DNA of 64,000 nt from Paracoccus subflavus (GCF_004310345.1 NZ_SISK01000003.1:1-64000); one strand, 5' to 3'. Positions 36,089 to 45,963 are shown, counted from the first letter of the stretch. The notes: generated by a model not told the origin, from the letters alone. Made by a program: numbers and translations.

Positions 36089-37083
36089 GCGGCCACCCGC
36101 GCGTCGCCAAAGGCCTGGCGGATCAGGGCCAGCGTGGCGGCGGGGCTGTCCGCGCGCAGCATCAGGTCGCGCAGGGGGGCGTTGTTCGCGTCGGCATACC
36201 AGCCCAGATGCTTGCGGGCGACCCGCAGGCCCAGGTCGATGCCATAGAAATCAAGAACATCCTCGTAATGTTGGGCCACGGCATCGGCCAGGGCCTGGCC
36301 CTGCGGAACATCCGGCGCCGGGGCGCCCGTCAGATCGTGCGCGATCTGCGCCAGCCGCCAGGGCGCGCCCTGCGCCCCCCGTCCCACCATCACCGCATCC
36401 GCCCCCGAAGCGGCCAGCGCCGCACGGGCCGAGACCGCGTCCACCACATCGCCATTGGCGACCAGCGGCGGACGGCCCGGCAGGGTCACGACATCGCGGA
36501 TGCGCGTCCAGTCGGCACTGCCCTTGTAGAATTGCGCCCGCGTCCGGCCGTGCACGGTCAGCATCCGCACGCCCGCATCCGTGGCACGGCGGGCCAGATC
36601 GGCCGCGTTCAGGCAGTCGTCGTCCCAGCCCAGCCGCATCTTCAGCGTCACCGGCACGGCGACCGCACCCACCACGGCGTCGATCAGGCTCAGCGCGTGG
36701 TCCAGGTCGCGCATCAGCGCCGCGCCCGACAGACCGCCCGTGACCTTTTTCGCGGGGCAGCCCATGTTGATGTCGATGATCCGGGCGCCCATGGCTTCGA
36801 CGATGCGGGCGGTTTCGGCCATGGCCCCCGCCTCGCGTCCCGCAATCTGCACGCTGACGGGCAGCGCGCCTTCGGTCAGGGCCTTGGCGCGGACGGCGGC
36901 GCGGGTGGACGGGCGCGGCGTCACCATTTCGGTCGAGGCGACCATTTCGCTGACCATCAATCCCGCGCCGTATCGCGCAACGGCGCGGCGAAACGGCAGA
37001 TCGGTGATTCCCGCCATGGGCGCAAGAAATACCGGCGGTCCAAGCCGCGTGTCGCCAAGGATGATCGGTTCGCCGAACTGCAT
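36085..37083 (-). CDS. dusB: tRNA-dihydrouridine synthase (NifR3/DusB type)
   Basis: A 332-residue FMN enzyme that reduces uridines in the D-loop of tRNA. The start PVFLAPMAGITDLPFRRAV, the catalytic cysteine motif DINMGCPAKKVTGG (about residue 107), the KMRLGWDDD stretch and the VMVGRGAQGAPW phosphate site are all typical. The ATG follows AAGGAAC. It is the first gene of the leftward nitrogen block, and the 228 bp before it, shared with sdaA, should hold the promoter. Open frame continues upstream antisense to sdaA but is not coding. Confidence 0.95.
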   Translation of the reverse strand: MQFGEPIILGDTRLGPPVFLAPMAGITDLPFRRAVARYGAGLMVSEMVASTEMVTPRPSTRAAVRAKALTEGALPVSVQIAGREAGAMAETARIVEAMGARIIDINMGCPAKKVTGGLSGAALMRDLDHALSLIDAVVGAVAVPVTLKMRLGWDDDCLNAADLARRATDAGVRMLTVHGRTRAQFYKGSADWTRIRDVVTLPGRPPLVANGDVVDAVSARAALAASGADAVMVGRGAQGAPWRLAQIAHDLTGAPAPDVPQGQALADAVAQHYEDVLDFYGIDLGLRVARKHLGWYADANNAPLRDLMLRADSPAATLALIRQAFGDARVAA

Positions 37084-37311
37084 ATGTTGTTCCTTTACCC
37101 CGCCTGCTGCTGTCGCAAGATCGCTTTGGCCGGGGTCGCTGCCAGGTCTTTCGTCATGCCGTCCAATGCCCTTAAAACAGGCAATACGCCTTTTTATAGG
37201 GCAGCGCACGTGTCTGCGGACATGTCGCGAAGATCCGATGGCCTTGCCGCAATCCCGGTGGCGGTCCCGCCGACAGACGCGTAGACAAGACCAAGTCACA
37301 AGGGGGACGGC

Positions 37312-38694
37312 ATGTTCCTGTCGGTTTTCGATCTGTTCAAGGTGGGCGTCGGCCCCTCGTCGTCGCACACGATGGGTCCGATGGTCGCGGGCGCACGCTT
37401 TCTGGAGGACCTGCGCCAGCAGCCCTTCCGCGCGCAGGGGTTGAAGGCCAGCCTGCACGGCAGTCTTGCCTTTACCGGCAGGGGCCATGCGACCGACCGG
37501 GCGACCATCCTGGGCCTTGCGGGCTTTGTTCCCGCCACCCTGGACAGGGAGGCGGCCGAGGCCGCCTTGGCGAAGAACCGCGAAACCTGTGTGCTGTCGC
37601 CCGAGGGGCTGGGCGATCTGGCGTTTGATCCCGACCGCGACCTGCGCTTCGACTTTGACCACGCCCTGCCCGGCCATGCGAACGCCATGACGCTGTCGGC
37701 CACCGACGCGCAGGGCGATGTGATCTTTCACCGCATCTATTATTCCATCGGCGGCGGCTTCGTGCTGACGGATGCGGAACTGGCCCGCAAGGGCCATGAG
37801 GGGCGCAGCGACGATGCGCCTGCCGTGCCGTTCCCCTTTGCCAGCGCCGCCGAGATGCTGGCCATGGCCGCGTCGTCGGGCAAGTCCATCGCCCAAATGA
37901 AGCACGACAACGAACGCGTCTATCGCACCGACGCCGAAATCCGCGACGGGCTGATGCGCCTGTGGCAGGTGATGCGCGACTGCATGGACCGGGGCCTTTC
38001 GACCGACGGCATCCTGCCCGGCGGATTGTCGGTCAAGCGCCGCGCCAAGGCAATCCACGAAAAGCTTCTGGCCGAACGCGGCATGAACCTGACCGCGCCC
38101 CATGTCATCAACGACTGGATGTCCACCTATGCCATGGCCGTGAACGAGGAGAACGCGGCAGGCGGACAGGTGGTGACGGCGCCCACCAACGGCGCGGCGG
38201 GGACCGTGCCTGCGGTCATCCGATACTGGCTGGACCATGTGCCCGGCGCGTCCGAACGCGACATTCCCGAATTCCTGCTGACGGCGGCGGCCATTGGCGG
38301 GCTGGTCAAGCACAATGCCAGCATTTCCGGGGCCGAGGCCGGATGCCAGGCCGAGGTCGGCAGCGCATCCGCCATGGCGGCGGCGGGATTGGCCGCGGTC
38401 CTGGGCGGCACCCCGGAGCAGGTGGAAAATGCGGCGGAAATCGCCTTGGAACATCACCTTGGCATGACCTGCGACCCGGTGCGTGGGCTGGTGCAGGTGC
38501 CCTGCATCGAACGCAATGGCCTGGGCGCGATCAAGGCCGTCAGCGCGGCAAGCCTGTCGCTGCGCGGTGACGGCACCCATTTCGTGCCGCTGGACGCCGC
38601 CATCGAGACGATGCGCCAGACCGGCCGCGACATGTCGGACAAGTACAAGGAAACCTCGCTGGGCGGGCTGGCGGTCAACGTGCCGAACTGTTGA
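37312..38694 (+). CDS. sdaA: L-serine ammonia-lyase (iron-sulfur type)
   Basis: A 460-residue single-chain serine dehydratase that converts L-serine to pyruvate and ammonia. The beta domain opens LFKVGVGPSSSHTMGPMVAG, and the alpha domain has TNGAAGTVPAVI and SGAEAGCQAEVGSASAMAA. GMTCDPVRGLVQVPCIERN supplies cluster cysteines together with the last residue Cys460. The C-terminal cysteine is the feature that occupies the active site in family members. Transcribed away from dusB. Confidence 0.94.
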   Translation: MFLSVFDLFKVGVGPSSSHTMGPMVAGARFLEDLRQQPFRAQGLKASLHGSLAFTGRGHATDRATILGLAGFVPATLDREAAEAALAKNRETCVLSPEGLGDLAFDPDRDLRFDFDHALPGHANAMTLSATDAQGDVIFHRIYYSIGGGFVLTDAELARKGHEGRSDDAPAVPFPFASAAEMLAMAASSGKSIAQMKHDNERVYRTDAEIRDGLMRLWQVMRDCMDRGLSTDGILPGGLSVKRRAKAIHEKLLAERGMNLTAPHVINDWMSTYAMAVNEENAAGGQVVTAPTNGAAGTVPAVIRYWLDHVPGASERDIPEFLLTAAAIGGLVKHNASISGAEAGCQAEVGSASAMAAAGLAAVLGGTPEQVENAAEIALEHHLGMTCDPVRGLVQVPCIERNGLGAIKAVSAASLSLRGDGTHFVPLDAAIETMRQTGRDMSDKYKETSLGGLAVNVPNC

Positions 38695-38800
38695 TGGGGC
38701 TTTCCGGCGGGGCATTGCCACCCGGCGCCGGGCCTGCTTGTGCCGCCGCCCGGCGGTTGGTAACGCTGGCGCGACAGTGATCCCGAAAGAAGGTCCAACG

Positions 38801-39673
38801 ATGACACCGCGTCTTGCCCTCATCGCGCTGATGACCCTGCCGCTTGCCGCCTGCGAGGGCGTCACCCTGCCCGGCATGGGCGCCGGGTCGGAAACCGCCG
38901 CCGCCGCCCCAGGGCATCGCGGCCCGCCCGGCGTTTCGCCGCTGGAACAGGCCATCGAGACAGGGGACGAAGCAAGGCCGGTTTCCACCGCCGAGGCCAG
39001 CACCTATAACACCCCAGCCTTCAGCGCCCGCGGGAACGAGCCTTTCTGGGCCGTGGACGTGGCGGGCAGCACCGCCATCTACAAGACGCCCGACAACCAG
39101 TCCGGCCAGCCGATCCGCGTGAACCGGCTTAATTTCGCGCAGGGCGTGGAATATGTCGGGGTGCGCGGGGGACGTCCCTTTGTGCTGAATGTCAGGGCCG
39201 CGGAATGCACCGACAGCATGTCTGGCGACCGGTTTCCCTTCACCGCGCGGCTGACCGTATCGGGTCAGACGCAGGCCGGTTGCGCCGCCCCCGCAGCGCC
39301 CGAAATCGCCCAGGCTGTCGCTGCAACACGGGCACCTGCCCCCGCAGCGCCCCGGCAGGCGGCACCCCGCCCGGCCGCGGCCCGTCCCGCGCCGGCATCG
39401 ACGCCTGCCGCCGAAACCGCGCCAGCCGCCCCTGCCGCGCCCGCGGCCGAACCGGCCACGGCACCGGCAGCGGAACCCGCCGCGTCCCCGTCGCAACCAT
39501 CCACCGCGACCCCGTCCGGCGCGGGCGGCACGCCAGCCTCGGAAGGCACGGCCGAACTGCCGCCGCCCCCCGCGGCCGAGGCCCCGGCATCGGTGGTGCC
39601 TCCGATCACCGTCCTGCCGCCCCTGACCACCGGCGGCGCGACCCCGGATACCACCACCGACGAGAGCCAATAG
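38801..39673 (+). CDS. COG3650-type lipoprotein with Ala/Pro-rich tail
   Basis: A 290-residue lipoprotein. The lipobox is LPLAAC, with the lipidated cysteine at residue 19. A domain at about residues 70-160 carries FSARGNEPFWAVDV, AAECTDSMSG and FPFTARL, as in the uncharacterised COG3650 family often linked to HslJ/META-domain proteins. The remaining 130 residues are almost only Ala, Pro, Thr, Glu and Ser, and probably span the cell wall layer. Function unknown. The start is preceded by GAAAGAAGG. No clear operon partner. Confidence 0.72.
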   Translation: MTPRLALIALMTLPLAACEGVTLPGMGAGSETAAAAPGHRGPPGVSPLEQAIETGDEARPVSTAEASTYNTPAFSARGNEPFWAVDVAGSTAIYKTPDNQSGQPIRVNRLNFAQGVEYVGVRGGRPFVLNVRAAECTDSMSGDRFPFTARLTVSGQTQAGCAAPAAPEIAQAVAATRAPAPAAPRQAAPRPAAARPAPASTPAAETAPAAPAAPAAEPATAPAAEPAASPSQPSTATPSGAGGTPASEGTAELPPPPAAEAPASVVPPITVLPPLTTGGATPDTTTDESQ

Positions 39674-39795
39674 CCCCTTGACCGCCCCGGTTGTGGCGCC
39701 ACAGATGCAGGGTGCCCGCCATCCTGCGCCGCCGGGGTGGCAACACGACGGTTTGCCCCTATGATCCGGGCCACAGCACGAACCAAGGACACGCC

Positions 39796-41982
39796 ATGCG
39801 CCGTTCCCGCCTTTTCCGACGCCTGATGGCAACCACCCTGCCCGTGGCCCTTGTGCTGGGTTCGGCCGGCACGACCGCCGTGGCCGAACCGCTTCGGGGA
39901 CGCAGCATGTCCAGCTATGGACTGGCGGGCGGGATCGACGCCCCCACCGCCGAAATGCTGCCCGAAGGCACCCTGGGGGCCACCATTTCCTGGTCCGATT
40001 ACGGCCGCCGCAGCAGCATGGTGTTCCAGGTGTTGCCCCAGGTGACGACCGTGCTGCGCTATTCCCGCGTCGATGGAGTCCGGGAGTTCGAAAACGAGGA
40101 AGCCATCACGGACCGGTCGCTGGACGTGCGGGTGCAACTGGTCGAGGAACAGGGCTGGCGCCCGGCGGTCGCGGTCGGGCTTCAGGACTTTCTGGGGACC
40201 GGCGTGTATTCGGGCGAATACGTCGTTGCCACCAAGACTGTCACCCCCAGGGTCCGGGTCACGGCGGGCCTGGGCTGGGGCGTTCTGGCCGGCAAGCCCC
40301 GCCTTATCGACGCCAGCGACGAGGGCGGCACGCCCAATGCGGATGAATGGTTCCGCGGCAGCGCCAAGCCCTTTGCATCGGTCAGTTGGCAGGTGAACGA
40401 CCGTCTCGACGTGGTGGCGGAATATTCTGCGAACGACCATATTGCCCGCTACAACACCGGGCAGGTCTTTCAGCAGGGCAAGGCGCCCGACAGCAACCTG
40501 AACCTGGCGGCTTTTTATCGCTTTGGCGAAACCTATCAGGCGGGCCTTTACACAATCGGCGGCAACACCTTTGGCGCCCAGTTCTCGATCATGCTGAACC
40601 CGCGTCAGTCGCCCTATCCCTCGGGACTGGCCAAGGCGCCGGCCCCCGTGCGCCCGCGCCCGGCCCCCGCGGCCGATCCCGACGGCTGGTCCGGCGTCTG
40701 GTCGCAGGATCCGACCGCACAGCCGGCGATCCAGACCGCGCTTGGCGACGCCATGGCCAAGGAAGGGCAGGCGCTGGAAAGCATGGCTCTGAGCCCTGGC
40801 CGGGCCGAGGTGCGGGTGAACAACACGCGCTATGTCAGCCACGCCGAGGCGATCGGCCGCACCGCGCGCCTGATGACCCGCGCCTTGCCCCCCTCGGTCG
40901 AGACTTTCGTCATCACCTCGACGGCTCAGGGGATACCCACCTCGTCGGTGACGCTTCGCCGGTCCGACATCGAGCGGCTGGAAAATACCGAGGCCGGGCA
41001 GATCGCCGCCGTCTCGGCGCTTACGGATGCGCCCGCCACGGCGCCGGGGCTTGTCCAGACCGACGGGATCTATCCCCGATTCCGCTGGTCGGTCCGGCCC
41101 TATCTCAGCTTGGGGTTCTTCAGCGCCAAGGACGGACTGACCTACGAGGGCGGCGGACAGGCGCGGGCGACATATACGATCGCGCCCGGCCTGATCCTGA
41201 CCGGAGCCATCCGCCAGAGGGCATTCGGCAACATCGAACGGCGCGGTCCCGCGATCCCCGGCCAGCGCGGCCGAAACTATACCTTTGACGAATACCGCGA
41301 CAATCCCGCGCTGGAAACCACGCCCGAAGGCGTGCCTCGGGTGCGGTCCGACACACGCATGTACAGCGGCAACAACAAGCCCACGATCCCGGAACTGACC
41401 CTGGCCTGGTATGCCAAGCCCGCGCCCGCCGTCTATACGCGCGTGACGGCCGGCATCCTGGAACGCGCCTACGGCGGTGTTTCGACCGAAGTTCTGTGGA
41501 AGCCCGCGAATTCGCCCCTGGCCCTGGGCGCCGAGGTGAACCATGTCCGCAAGCGCGACTTCGACCAGTTGTTCGATTTCCGCGACTATGAAGTGACGAT
41601 GGGCCATGTCTCGGCCTATTACGAATTCCCGCAAGGCTTTACCGCGCAACTGGACGTCGGCAAGTATCTGGCAGGCGACAAGGGGGCCACGCTGTCCGTG
41701 ACGCGCGAATTCGCCAACGGCTGGCGCATCGGAGCCTTTGCCACCAAGACCGATCTGTCGGCCGAGGAATTCGGCGAGGGTAGCTTTGACAAGGGTGTCA
41801 CCCTGTCCATTCCGCTGGGATGGGCCACGGGCCAGCCGACACAGGATCGGGTCAGCACAAGGCTGCGGTCGCTGTCGCGCGACGGCGGCGCGCAACTGAA
41901 TGTCAACGGACGCCTGTACGACAACGTGCGCGACAGCCATTCCGCCAAACTCTATGAAGGCTGGGGGAGGTTCTGGCGATGA
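39796..41982 (+). CDS. yjbH: YjbH-family outer membrane protein
   Basis: A 728-residue exported protein with a signal peptide (about residues 1-30, ending AVAEP) and long alternating beta-strand patterns. The opening SSYGLAGGIDAPTAEMLPEGTL is typical of YjbH/GfcD proteins. These form outer-membrane barrels for exopolysaccharide or group 4 capsule export. A proline-rich linker near residues 275-300 separates two barrel-like halves. It overlaps the yjbF lipoprotein gene by 4 bp. The upstream gap holds a perfect 12-bp palindrome, TGTGGCGCCACA, at 39692-39703. Confidence 0.82.
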   Translation: MRRSRLFRRLMATTLPVALVLGSAGTTAVAEPLRGRSMSSYGLAGGIDAPTAEMLPEGTLGATISWSDYGRRSSMVFQVLPQVTTVLRYSRVDGVREFENEEAITDRSLDVRVQLVEEQGWRPAVAVGLQDFLGTGVYSGEYVVATKTVTPRVRVTAGLGWGVLAGKPRLIDASDEGGTPNADEWFRGSAKPFASVSWQVNDRLDVVAEYSANDHIARYNTGQVFQQGKAPDSNLNLAAFYRFGETYQAGLYTIGGNTFGAQFSIMLNPRQSPYPSGLAKAPAPVRPRPAPAADPDGWSGVWSQDPTAQPAIQTALGDAMAKEGQALESMALSPGRAEVRVNNTRYVSHAEAIGRTARLMTRALPPSVETFVITSTAQGIPTSSVTLRRSDIERLENTEAGQIAAVSALTDAPATAPGLVQTDGIYPRFRWSVRPYLSLGFFSAKDGLTYEGGGQARATYTIAPGLILTGAIRQRAFGNIERRGPAIPGQRGRNYTFDEYRDNPALETTPEGVPRVRSDTRMYSGNNKPTIPELTLAWYAKPAPAVYTRVTAGILERAYGGVSTEVLWKPANSPLALGAEVNHVRKRDFDQLFDFRDYEVTMGHVSAYYEFPQGFTAQLDVGKYLAGDKGATLSVTREFANGWRIGAFATKTDLSAEEFGEGSFDKGVTLSIPLGWATGQPTQDRVSTRLRSLSRDGGAQLNVNGRLYDNVRDSHSAKLYEGWGRFWR

Positions 41983-42635
41983 TGAACGGCGCCTTGAAGA
42001 TCGCGTTGGGGGCATCGCTGATGGCGGTTCTTGCCGGTTGCGGGAACGACGACCGGGGCATCGGGCCGCTGGGCGTTCTGGCCCAGACGGCGGCCCAGAC
42101 GGTTGCACAGCGTCGCGCGGCGGGCGACGAGCCCCCCGCCCCGCCGAAATCGCCCGGGGAGGCCGCGGCCGAGGCCCTGCGCGTCAATTCCGGCCCGCTG
42201 ATCCAGGTCGGGTTCGAATCGCTGGGCCGCACGCAGGTCATGGCCCTGACCGGCCAGAACGGCGCCCTGCGCACATACATGACCCCCGCCGAGGAGGCGC
42301 TGATCCTGCGCGGCGGAATGCTGGTCGGAACACGGGGCCTGGGCAACGACCTGTCCGTGGCCGAGCCGGCGACCGACGCGCTGATCCGCGCAGGCGCGCC
42401 GGGCACGGCCCCCCGCATCATGCGCTATTACGCGGGCGACGGGCTTGAACGGCCCTTGCAGTTCAATTGCACGGTCGGGGCGGGCCCGCGCGCCGGCGTT
42501 ACCGTCGAAACCTGTCAGGGCCATGGGACGAGCTTTCAGAACAGCTATATGGTCCAGGACGGCCAGATCGCCGTTTCGCGTCAATGGGTCGGCCCGGCGC
42601 TTGGCTATGTCACGATCCAGACCCTGCGGCCCTGA
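41979..42635 (+). CDS. yjbF: YjbF/GfcB-family lipoprotein
   Basis: A 218-residue lipoprotein (lipobox LMAVLAGC, Cys21) of the group 4 capsule lipoprotein family. The conserved core includes SLGRTQVMALTGQNGALRTYMTPAEEALILRGG-like features, split over residues 75-110, and a late GTSFQNSYMVQDG. It acts with YjbH at the outer membrane in polysaccharide secretion. The start overlaps the yjbH stop as ATGATGA, so either of two adjacent ATGs may be used. The yjbE and yjbG partners known from E. coli are not here. Confidence 0.82.
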   Translation: MMNGALKIALGASLMAVLAGCGNDDRGIGPLGVLAQTAAQTVAQRRAAGDEPPAPPKSPGEAAAEALRVNSGPLIQVGFESLGRTQVMALTGQNGALRTYMTPAEEALILRGGMLVGTRGLGNDLSVAEPATDALIRAGAPGTAPRIMRYYAGDGLERPLQFNCTVGAGPRAGVTVETCQGHGTSFQNSYMVQDGQIAVSRQWVGPALGYVTIQTLRP

Positions 42636-42640
42636 CGGCC

Positions 42641-42662
42641 AACCGGCCCGAGGGGGCCGGTT
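42641..42662. terminator. Convergent terminator between yjbF and mtlK
   Basis: A perfect 9-bp inverted repeat, AACCGGCCC / GGGCCGGTT, with loop GAGG begins 6 bases after the yjbF stop. It abuts the mtlK stop on the other strand. Its symmetry lets it serve both transcripts; T tracts are minimal. Confidence 0.65.
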
Positions 42663-44135
42663 TCACGCCCCGCTCAGATAGGCCCGGATGGCCGCGCGCA
42701 CCCCTTGGTCCTGCACCAGCTTCAGCTTGCGCGCGAAGGCTTCCTGAAACACCGGATTGTCGCCCAGGGTGCCGAATACCGCCCGGTTTTTCAGGAATGC
42801 CAGCGGATCGCTGCGCGAGGCGATGGCATGGCCACGCAATGCGTCGCTGTTGTCATCGTTCGGCGCGATCGTGTTTCCCGCCTCGTCCGTGCCTTCGCAA
42901 TAGCGGCACCAGAAGGCGACCTCTTGCGCAAGCCCGTCCACGGCACGGCCGGCCCTCAGCGCGTCGGCCAGGGTCGGCAGGATGAATTTCGGCTGCCGGT
43001 TCGATCCGTCCAGGCACAGGCGCGGGATGGTGTCGCCGATTTCGGGGTTGGCAAAGCGGCTGACGATCAGGTCCAGATAATCGTCATAGTTGACACCGGC
43101 AATCGGTTGCAGGGTCGGGATGATCTCCTGCGTTTCAAGGGTCCGCAGCCAGGCCGCGATCTGGTCGTCCGCCATGGCGTCATGGACAAAGTGATGGCCC
43201 AGCAGCGCGGACGGATAGGCGATGGCCGCGTGGCCGCCGTTCAGGATGCGCAGCTTCATCAACTCATGGCGGCTGACATCGGCCACAAATTCCGCACCCA
43301 CCTTTTCCAGCGGAGGACGGCCCTGGGGGAAATTGTCCTCAAGCACCCATTGGCGGAACGGCTCGCACACCACGGGGGCGGCGTCGATGATGCCGAAATG
43401 GTCGCGCACAAGGGCGCGTTCTCGGTCTGACGTGGCAGGGGTGATGCAATCGACCATGGAATTGGGAAAGGCCACGGCATGGCGGATCCATTCCGCCAGG
43501 GCGGGATCAGACAGTTGCGCCAGTTCGGTGACGGTCCGGGCACAGACATGGCCGTTTTCAGGCAGGTTGTCGCAGGACAGGACGGTAAAGGGTTCGGCCC
43601 CGGCATCCCGCCTGCGGCGCAGCGCCGCCAAAATCATGCCGAAGACCGTTTTCGGCGCGTCCGGGCTGGCCGCGTCATGGGCGATGTCGGGATGGGCGGC
43701 ATCGAACCCGTCGGTCTTGGCATCGACGTAATAGCCGCCCTCGGTGATGGTCAGCGACACGATGCGGATGGCGGGATCGGCCATTGCGCGGATCACCGCC
43801 TGCGGATCGACCGGCACGAAATCGACCATCGAGCCGATCACCCGCGCGTTCAGGCCCCTGGGGTCCAGTTCCACGACCGTAGTCAGCCAGTCCTGTGCCG
43901 CCAGCTTGTCACGCATCGCCGCATCGCCGGCCCGGACGCCCGCGCCGATCAGCCCCCAGTCATGGCCTTCGCCCATCTCGAACAGTTGGTCCAGGTACCA
44001 GGCCATGTGGGCACGGTGGAAATTGCCCACCCCGACATGGACGATGCCGGGGCGCAGGGCCGCGCGGTCGTATCCGGGGCGGCCCACCGTATCGGAAAGG
44101 GCCGACAGGGTTGTTTCAGACAGATCAACGGCCAT
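42663..44135 (-). CDS. mtlK: Mannitol 2-dehydrogenase
   Basis: A 490-residue polyol-specific long-chain dehydrogenase that oxidises D-mannitol to D-fructose with NAD. The nucleotide region IVHVGVGNFHRAHMAWYLDQL is at residues 31-51. The catalytic KxxxxNxxH motif is visible in KLRILNGGHAAIAY near residue 295. Length fits the Pseudomonas and Rhodobacter enzymes. It is the last gene of the polyol operon, 42 bp after smoS, and ends at the convergent terminator. Confidence 0.93.
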   Translation of the reverse strand: MAVDLSETTLSALSDTVGRPGYDRAALRPGIVHVGVGNFHRAHMAWYLDQLFEMGEGHDWGLIGAGVRAGDAAMRDKLAAQDWLTTVVELDPRGLNARVIGSMVDFVPVDPQAVIRAMADPAIRIVSLTITEGGYYVDAKTDGFDAAHPDIAHDAASPDAPKTVFGMILAALRRRRDAGAEPFTVLSCDNLPENGHVCARTVTELAQLSDPALAEWIRHAVAFPNSMVDCITPATSDRERALVRDHFGIIDAAPVVCEPFRQWVLEDNFPQGRPPLEKVGAEFVADVSRHELMKLRILNGGHAAIAYPSALLGHHFVHDAMADDQIAAWLRTLETQEIIPTLQPIAGVNYDDYLDLIVSRFANPEIGDTIPRLCLDGSNRQPKFILPTLADALRAGRAVDGLAQEVAFWCRYCEGTDEAGNTIAPNDDNSDALRGHAIASRSDPLAFLKNRAVFGTLGDNPVFQEAFARKLKLVQDQGVRAAIRAYLSGA

Positions 44136-44177
44136 GGCTGGACCTTCTTTTCGTCAGGGGATGGGAAACGGATGACC

Positions 44178-44951
44178 TCAGCTCATCCACTGGCCGCCGT
44201 CCACATTATAGGTCTGGGCGACGATATAGTCGGCCTCGGACGAGGCCAGGAAGATCGCCATGCCGGTCAGGTCGGCGGCGGTGCCCATGCGGCCAAAGGG
44301 CACGGCCGCGCCCACTTCCTTCTTCTTCTGGCCGGGGGCCTTGTTTTCGTATTTGGCAAAGAACGCATCCACGCCGTCCCAATGCTCGCCATCGACCACG
44401 CCGGGCGCGATGGCGTTCACGTTGATGCCGTGGGCGATCAGGTTCAGCCCCGCCGATTGGGTCAGGCTGATGACGGCGGCCTTGCTGGCGCAATAGACGG
44501 CGACCAGGGCCTCGCCCCGCCGGCCCGCCTGAGAGGCCATGTTGATGATCTTGCCACCCTGCCCCCGGTCGATCATGCCGCGCGCCACGGCCTGCATCAT
44601 GAACAGGGTGCCCGATACGTTGACGGCAAAGATCCGGTCGTAATCGGCGCGGGTGATCTCGACGATGGGCGCGGCGGTGAACAGGGCCGCGTTGTTGATC
44701 AGGATGTCGATGCCGCCAAAGGCATCCTCTACCTGCGCCACGCAGGCATCGATCAATGCCTGGTCGGTCACGTCCAACCGGACGGCGATGGCGCCGTCGC
44801 CCAGCCCCTGCGCCGCCTTCCGGGCAGCGTCGATGTTGATGTCGCCGATTGCGACCCGGGCGCCTTCGGCCAGATAGGCGCGGGCGAATTCCAGGCCGAT
44901 GCCCCGCGCCGCGCCGGTGATCAGGGCGCGCTTGCCGTTCAGTCGTTGCAT
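44178..44951 (-). CDS. smoS: Sorbitol dehydrogenase (short-chain type)
   Basis: A 257-residue SDR enzyme predicted to oxidise D-sorbitol (and perhaps galactitol) to a ketohexose. Motifs: ALITGAARGIGLEFARAYL at the N-terminus, NNAALF, and the catalytic YCASK near residue 155. The ending YIVAQTYNVDGGQWMS closely resembles the Rhodobacter sphaeroides SmoS/PolS group. Its start overlaps the smoK stop as ATGA, so it is translated with the transporter. Confidence 0.92.
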   Translation of the reverse strand: MQRLNGKRALITGAARGIGLEFARAYLAEGARVAIGDINIDAARKAAQGLGDGAIAVRLDVTDQALIDACVAQVEDAFGGIDILINNAALFTAAPIVEITRADYDRIFAVNVSGTLFMMQAVARGMIDRGQGGKIINMASQAGRRGEALVAVYCASKAAVISLTQSAGLNLIAHGINVNAIAPGVVDGEHWDGVDAFFAKYENKAPGQKKKEVGAAVPFGRMGTAADLTGMAIFLASSEADYIVAQTYNVDGGQWMS

Positions 44952-45952
44952 CAGATGCGGTCTCCGTTCGTGTCAAACCGGTGGATCTTGCCTTCGTCCG
45001 GGGTCAGCCAGACGGTGTCGCCATGGTGCAGCGTCACCTCTCCGTCGGCGCGCACGGTGATGGTTTCGGCAAGGCCCGTGTCCTCGACATAGAAGAAGCT
45101 GTCCGAACCCAGGTGTTCGCTGACCCCCACCCGGCCCTTCCACTTGCCGCCCTGGCCCGAGATACGGATATGTTCGGGACGTACGCCGATGGTCATGGCC
45201 CCGTATTCCGCCGCCGCTGCACCGGAAAACAGGTTCATCCTGGGACTGCCGATAAAGCCCGCGACAAAGACGTTCTTCGGACGCAGATAGAGATCCAGCG
45301 GCGATCCGACCTGTTCGATCCGGCCGGCCTGCAAGACCACGATCTTGTCGGCCATGGTCATCGCCTCGACCTGATCGTGGGTGACATAGATCATCGTCGT
45401 CTTCAGCCGGTTGTGCAGTTCGCTGATCTCGAGCCGCATCCCCACGCGCAGCGCGGCATCCAGGTTCGACAGCGGCTCGTCGAACAGGAACGCGGACGGC
45501 TCGCGGACGATGGCCCGGCCGATGGCGACCCGCTGACGCTGACCGCCCGACAACTGGCCGGGGCGGCGGTCCAGATAGCTGGTCAGGTTCAGCGCCTTGG
45601 CCGCAGCCTCGATCCGACGGTCCTGTTCGGGTTTGGACACGCCCGCCATCTTGAGGGGAAAGGCGATGTTCTTTCTGACCGACATGTGGGGATACAGCGC
45701 ATAGGACTGGAACACCATCGCCAGCCCACGCCTGGCCGGCGACGCATCCGTGGCGTTCTTGCCGTCGATCAGGATGTCCCCGGCGCTGACATCCTCGAGG
45801 CCCGCGATCAGGCGCAGCAGCGTGGATTTGCCGCAGCCCGACGGGCCGACGAAGACCACGAATTCGCCGTCCTCGATGGTCAGATCCAGCGGCGGGATCA
45901 CCTCGACCTCGCCGAACCGCTTGGTGACGCCTTGCAGGGTTATCTGTCCCAT
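44951..45952 (-). CDS. smoK: Polyol ABC transporter ATPase
   Basis: A 333-residue MalK-type ATPase that powers hexitol import. It has Walker [17 protein letters not shown], signature [15 protein letters not shown], Walker [14 protein letters not shown] and the switch histidine in [12 protein letters not shown]-terminal TOBE domain at about residues 240-330 is present. The start at MGQITLQG fits family alignments; a long open frame upstream overlaps smoG and is not used. It lies 11 bp after smoG. Confidence 0.93.
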   Translation of the reverse strand: MGQITLQGVTKRFGEVEVIPPLDLTIEDGEFVVFVGPSGCGKSTLLRLIAGLEDVSAGDILIDGKNATDASPARRGLAMVFQSYALYPHMSVRKNIAFPLKMAGVSKPEQDRRIEAAAKALNLTSYLDRRPGQLSGGQRQRVAIGRAIVREPSAFLFDEPLSNLDAALRVGMRLEISELHNRLKTTMIYVTHDQVEAMTMADKIVVLQAGRIEQVGSPLDLYLRPKNVFVAGFIGSPRMNLFSGAAAAEYGAMTIGVRPEHIRISGQGGKWKGRVGVSEHLGSDSFFYVEDTGLAETITVRADGEVTLHHGDTVWLTPDEGKIHRFDTNGDRI

Positions 45953-45963
45953 GTGTTGCTCCC

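Noticed and set aside
37084..37311. A weak inverted repeat ACGTGTC-TGCG-GACATGT between dusB and sdaA
   Set aside because: Only 6 of 7 positions pair and the element is short; chance is a sufficient explanation in this composition.
36085..39003. A very long open frame on the minus strand running upstream of dusB across sdaA
   Set aside because: It is antisense to sdaA, which has full family motifs. Only the part from 37083 has protein-family similarity (DusB). The extension is a product of high GC at third positions.
39265..42108. A 947-codon open frame antisense to yjbH and the COG3650 lipoprotein
   Set aside because: No recognisable domains and repeated low-complexity G/R/H/Q composition; the sense genes have signal peptides and family motifs.
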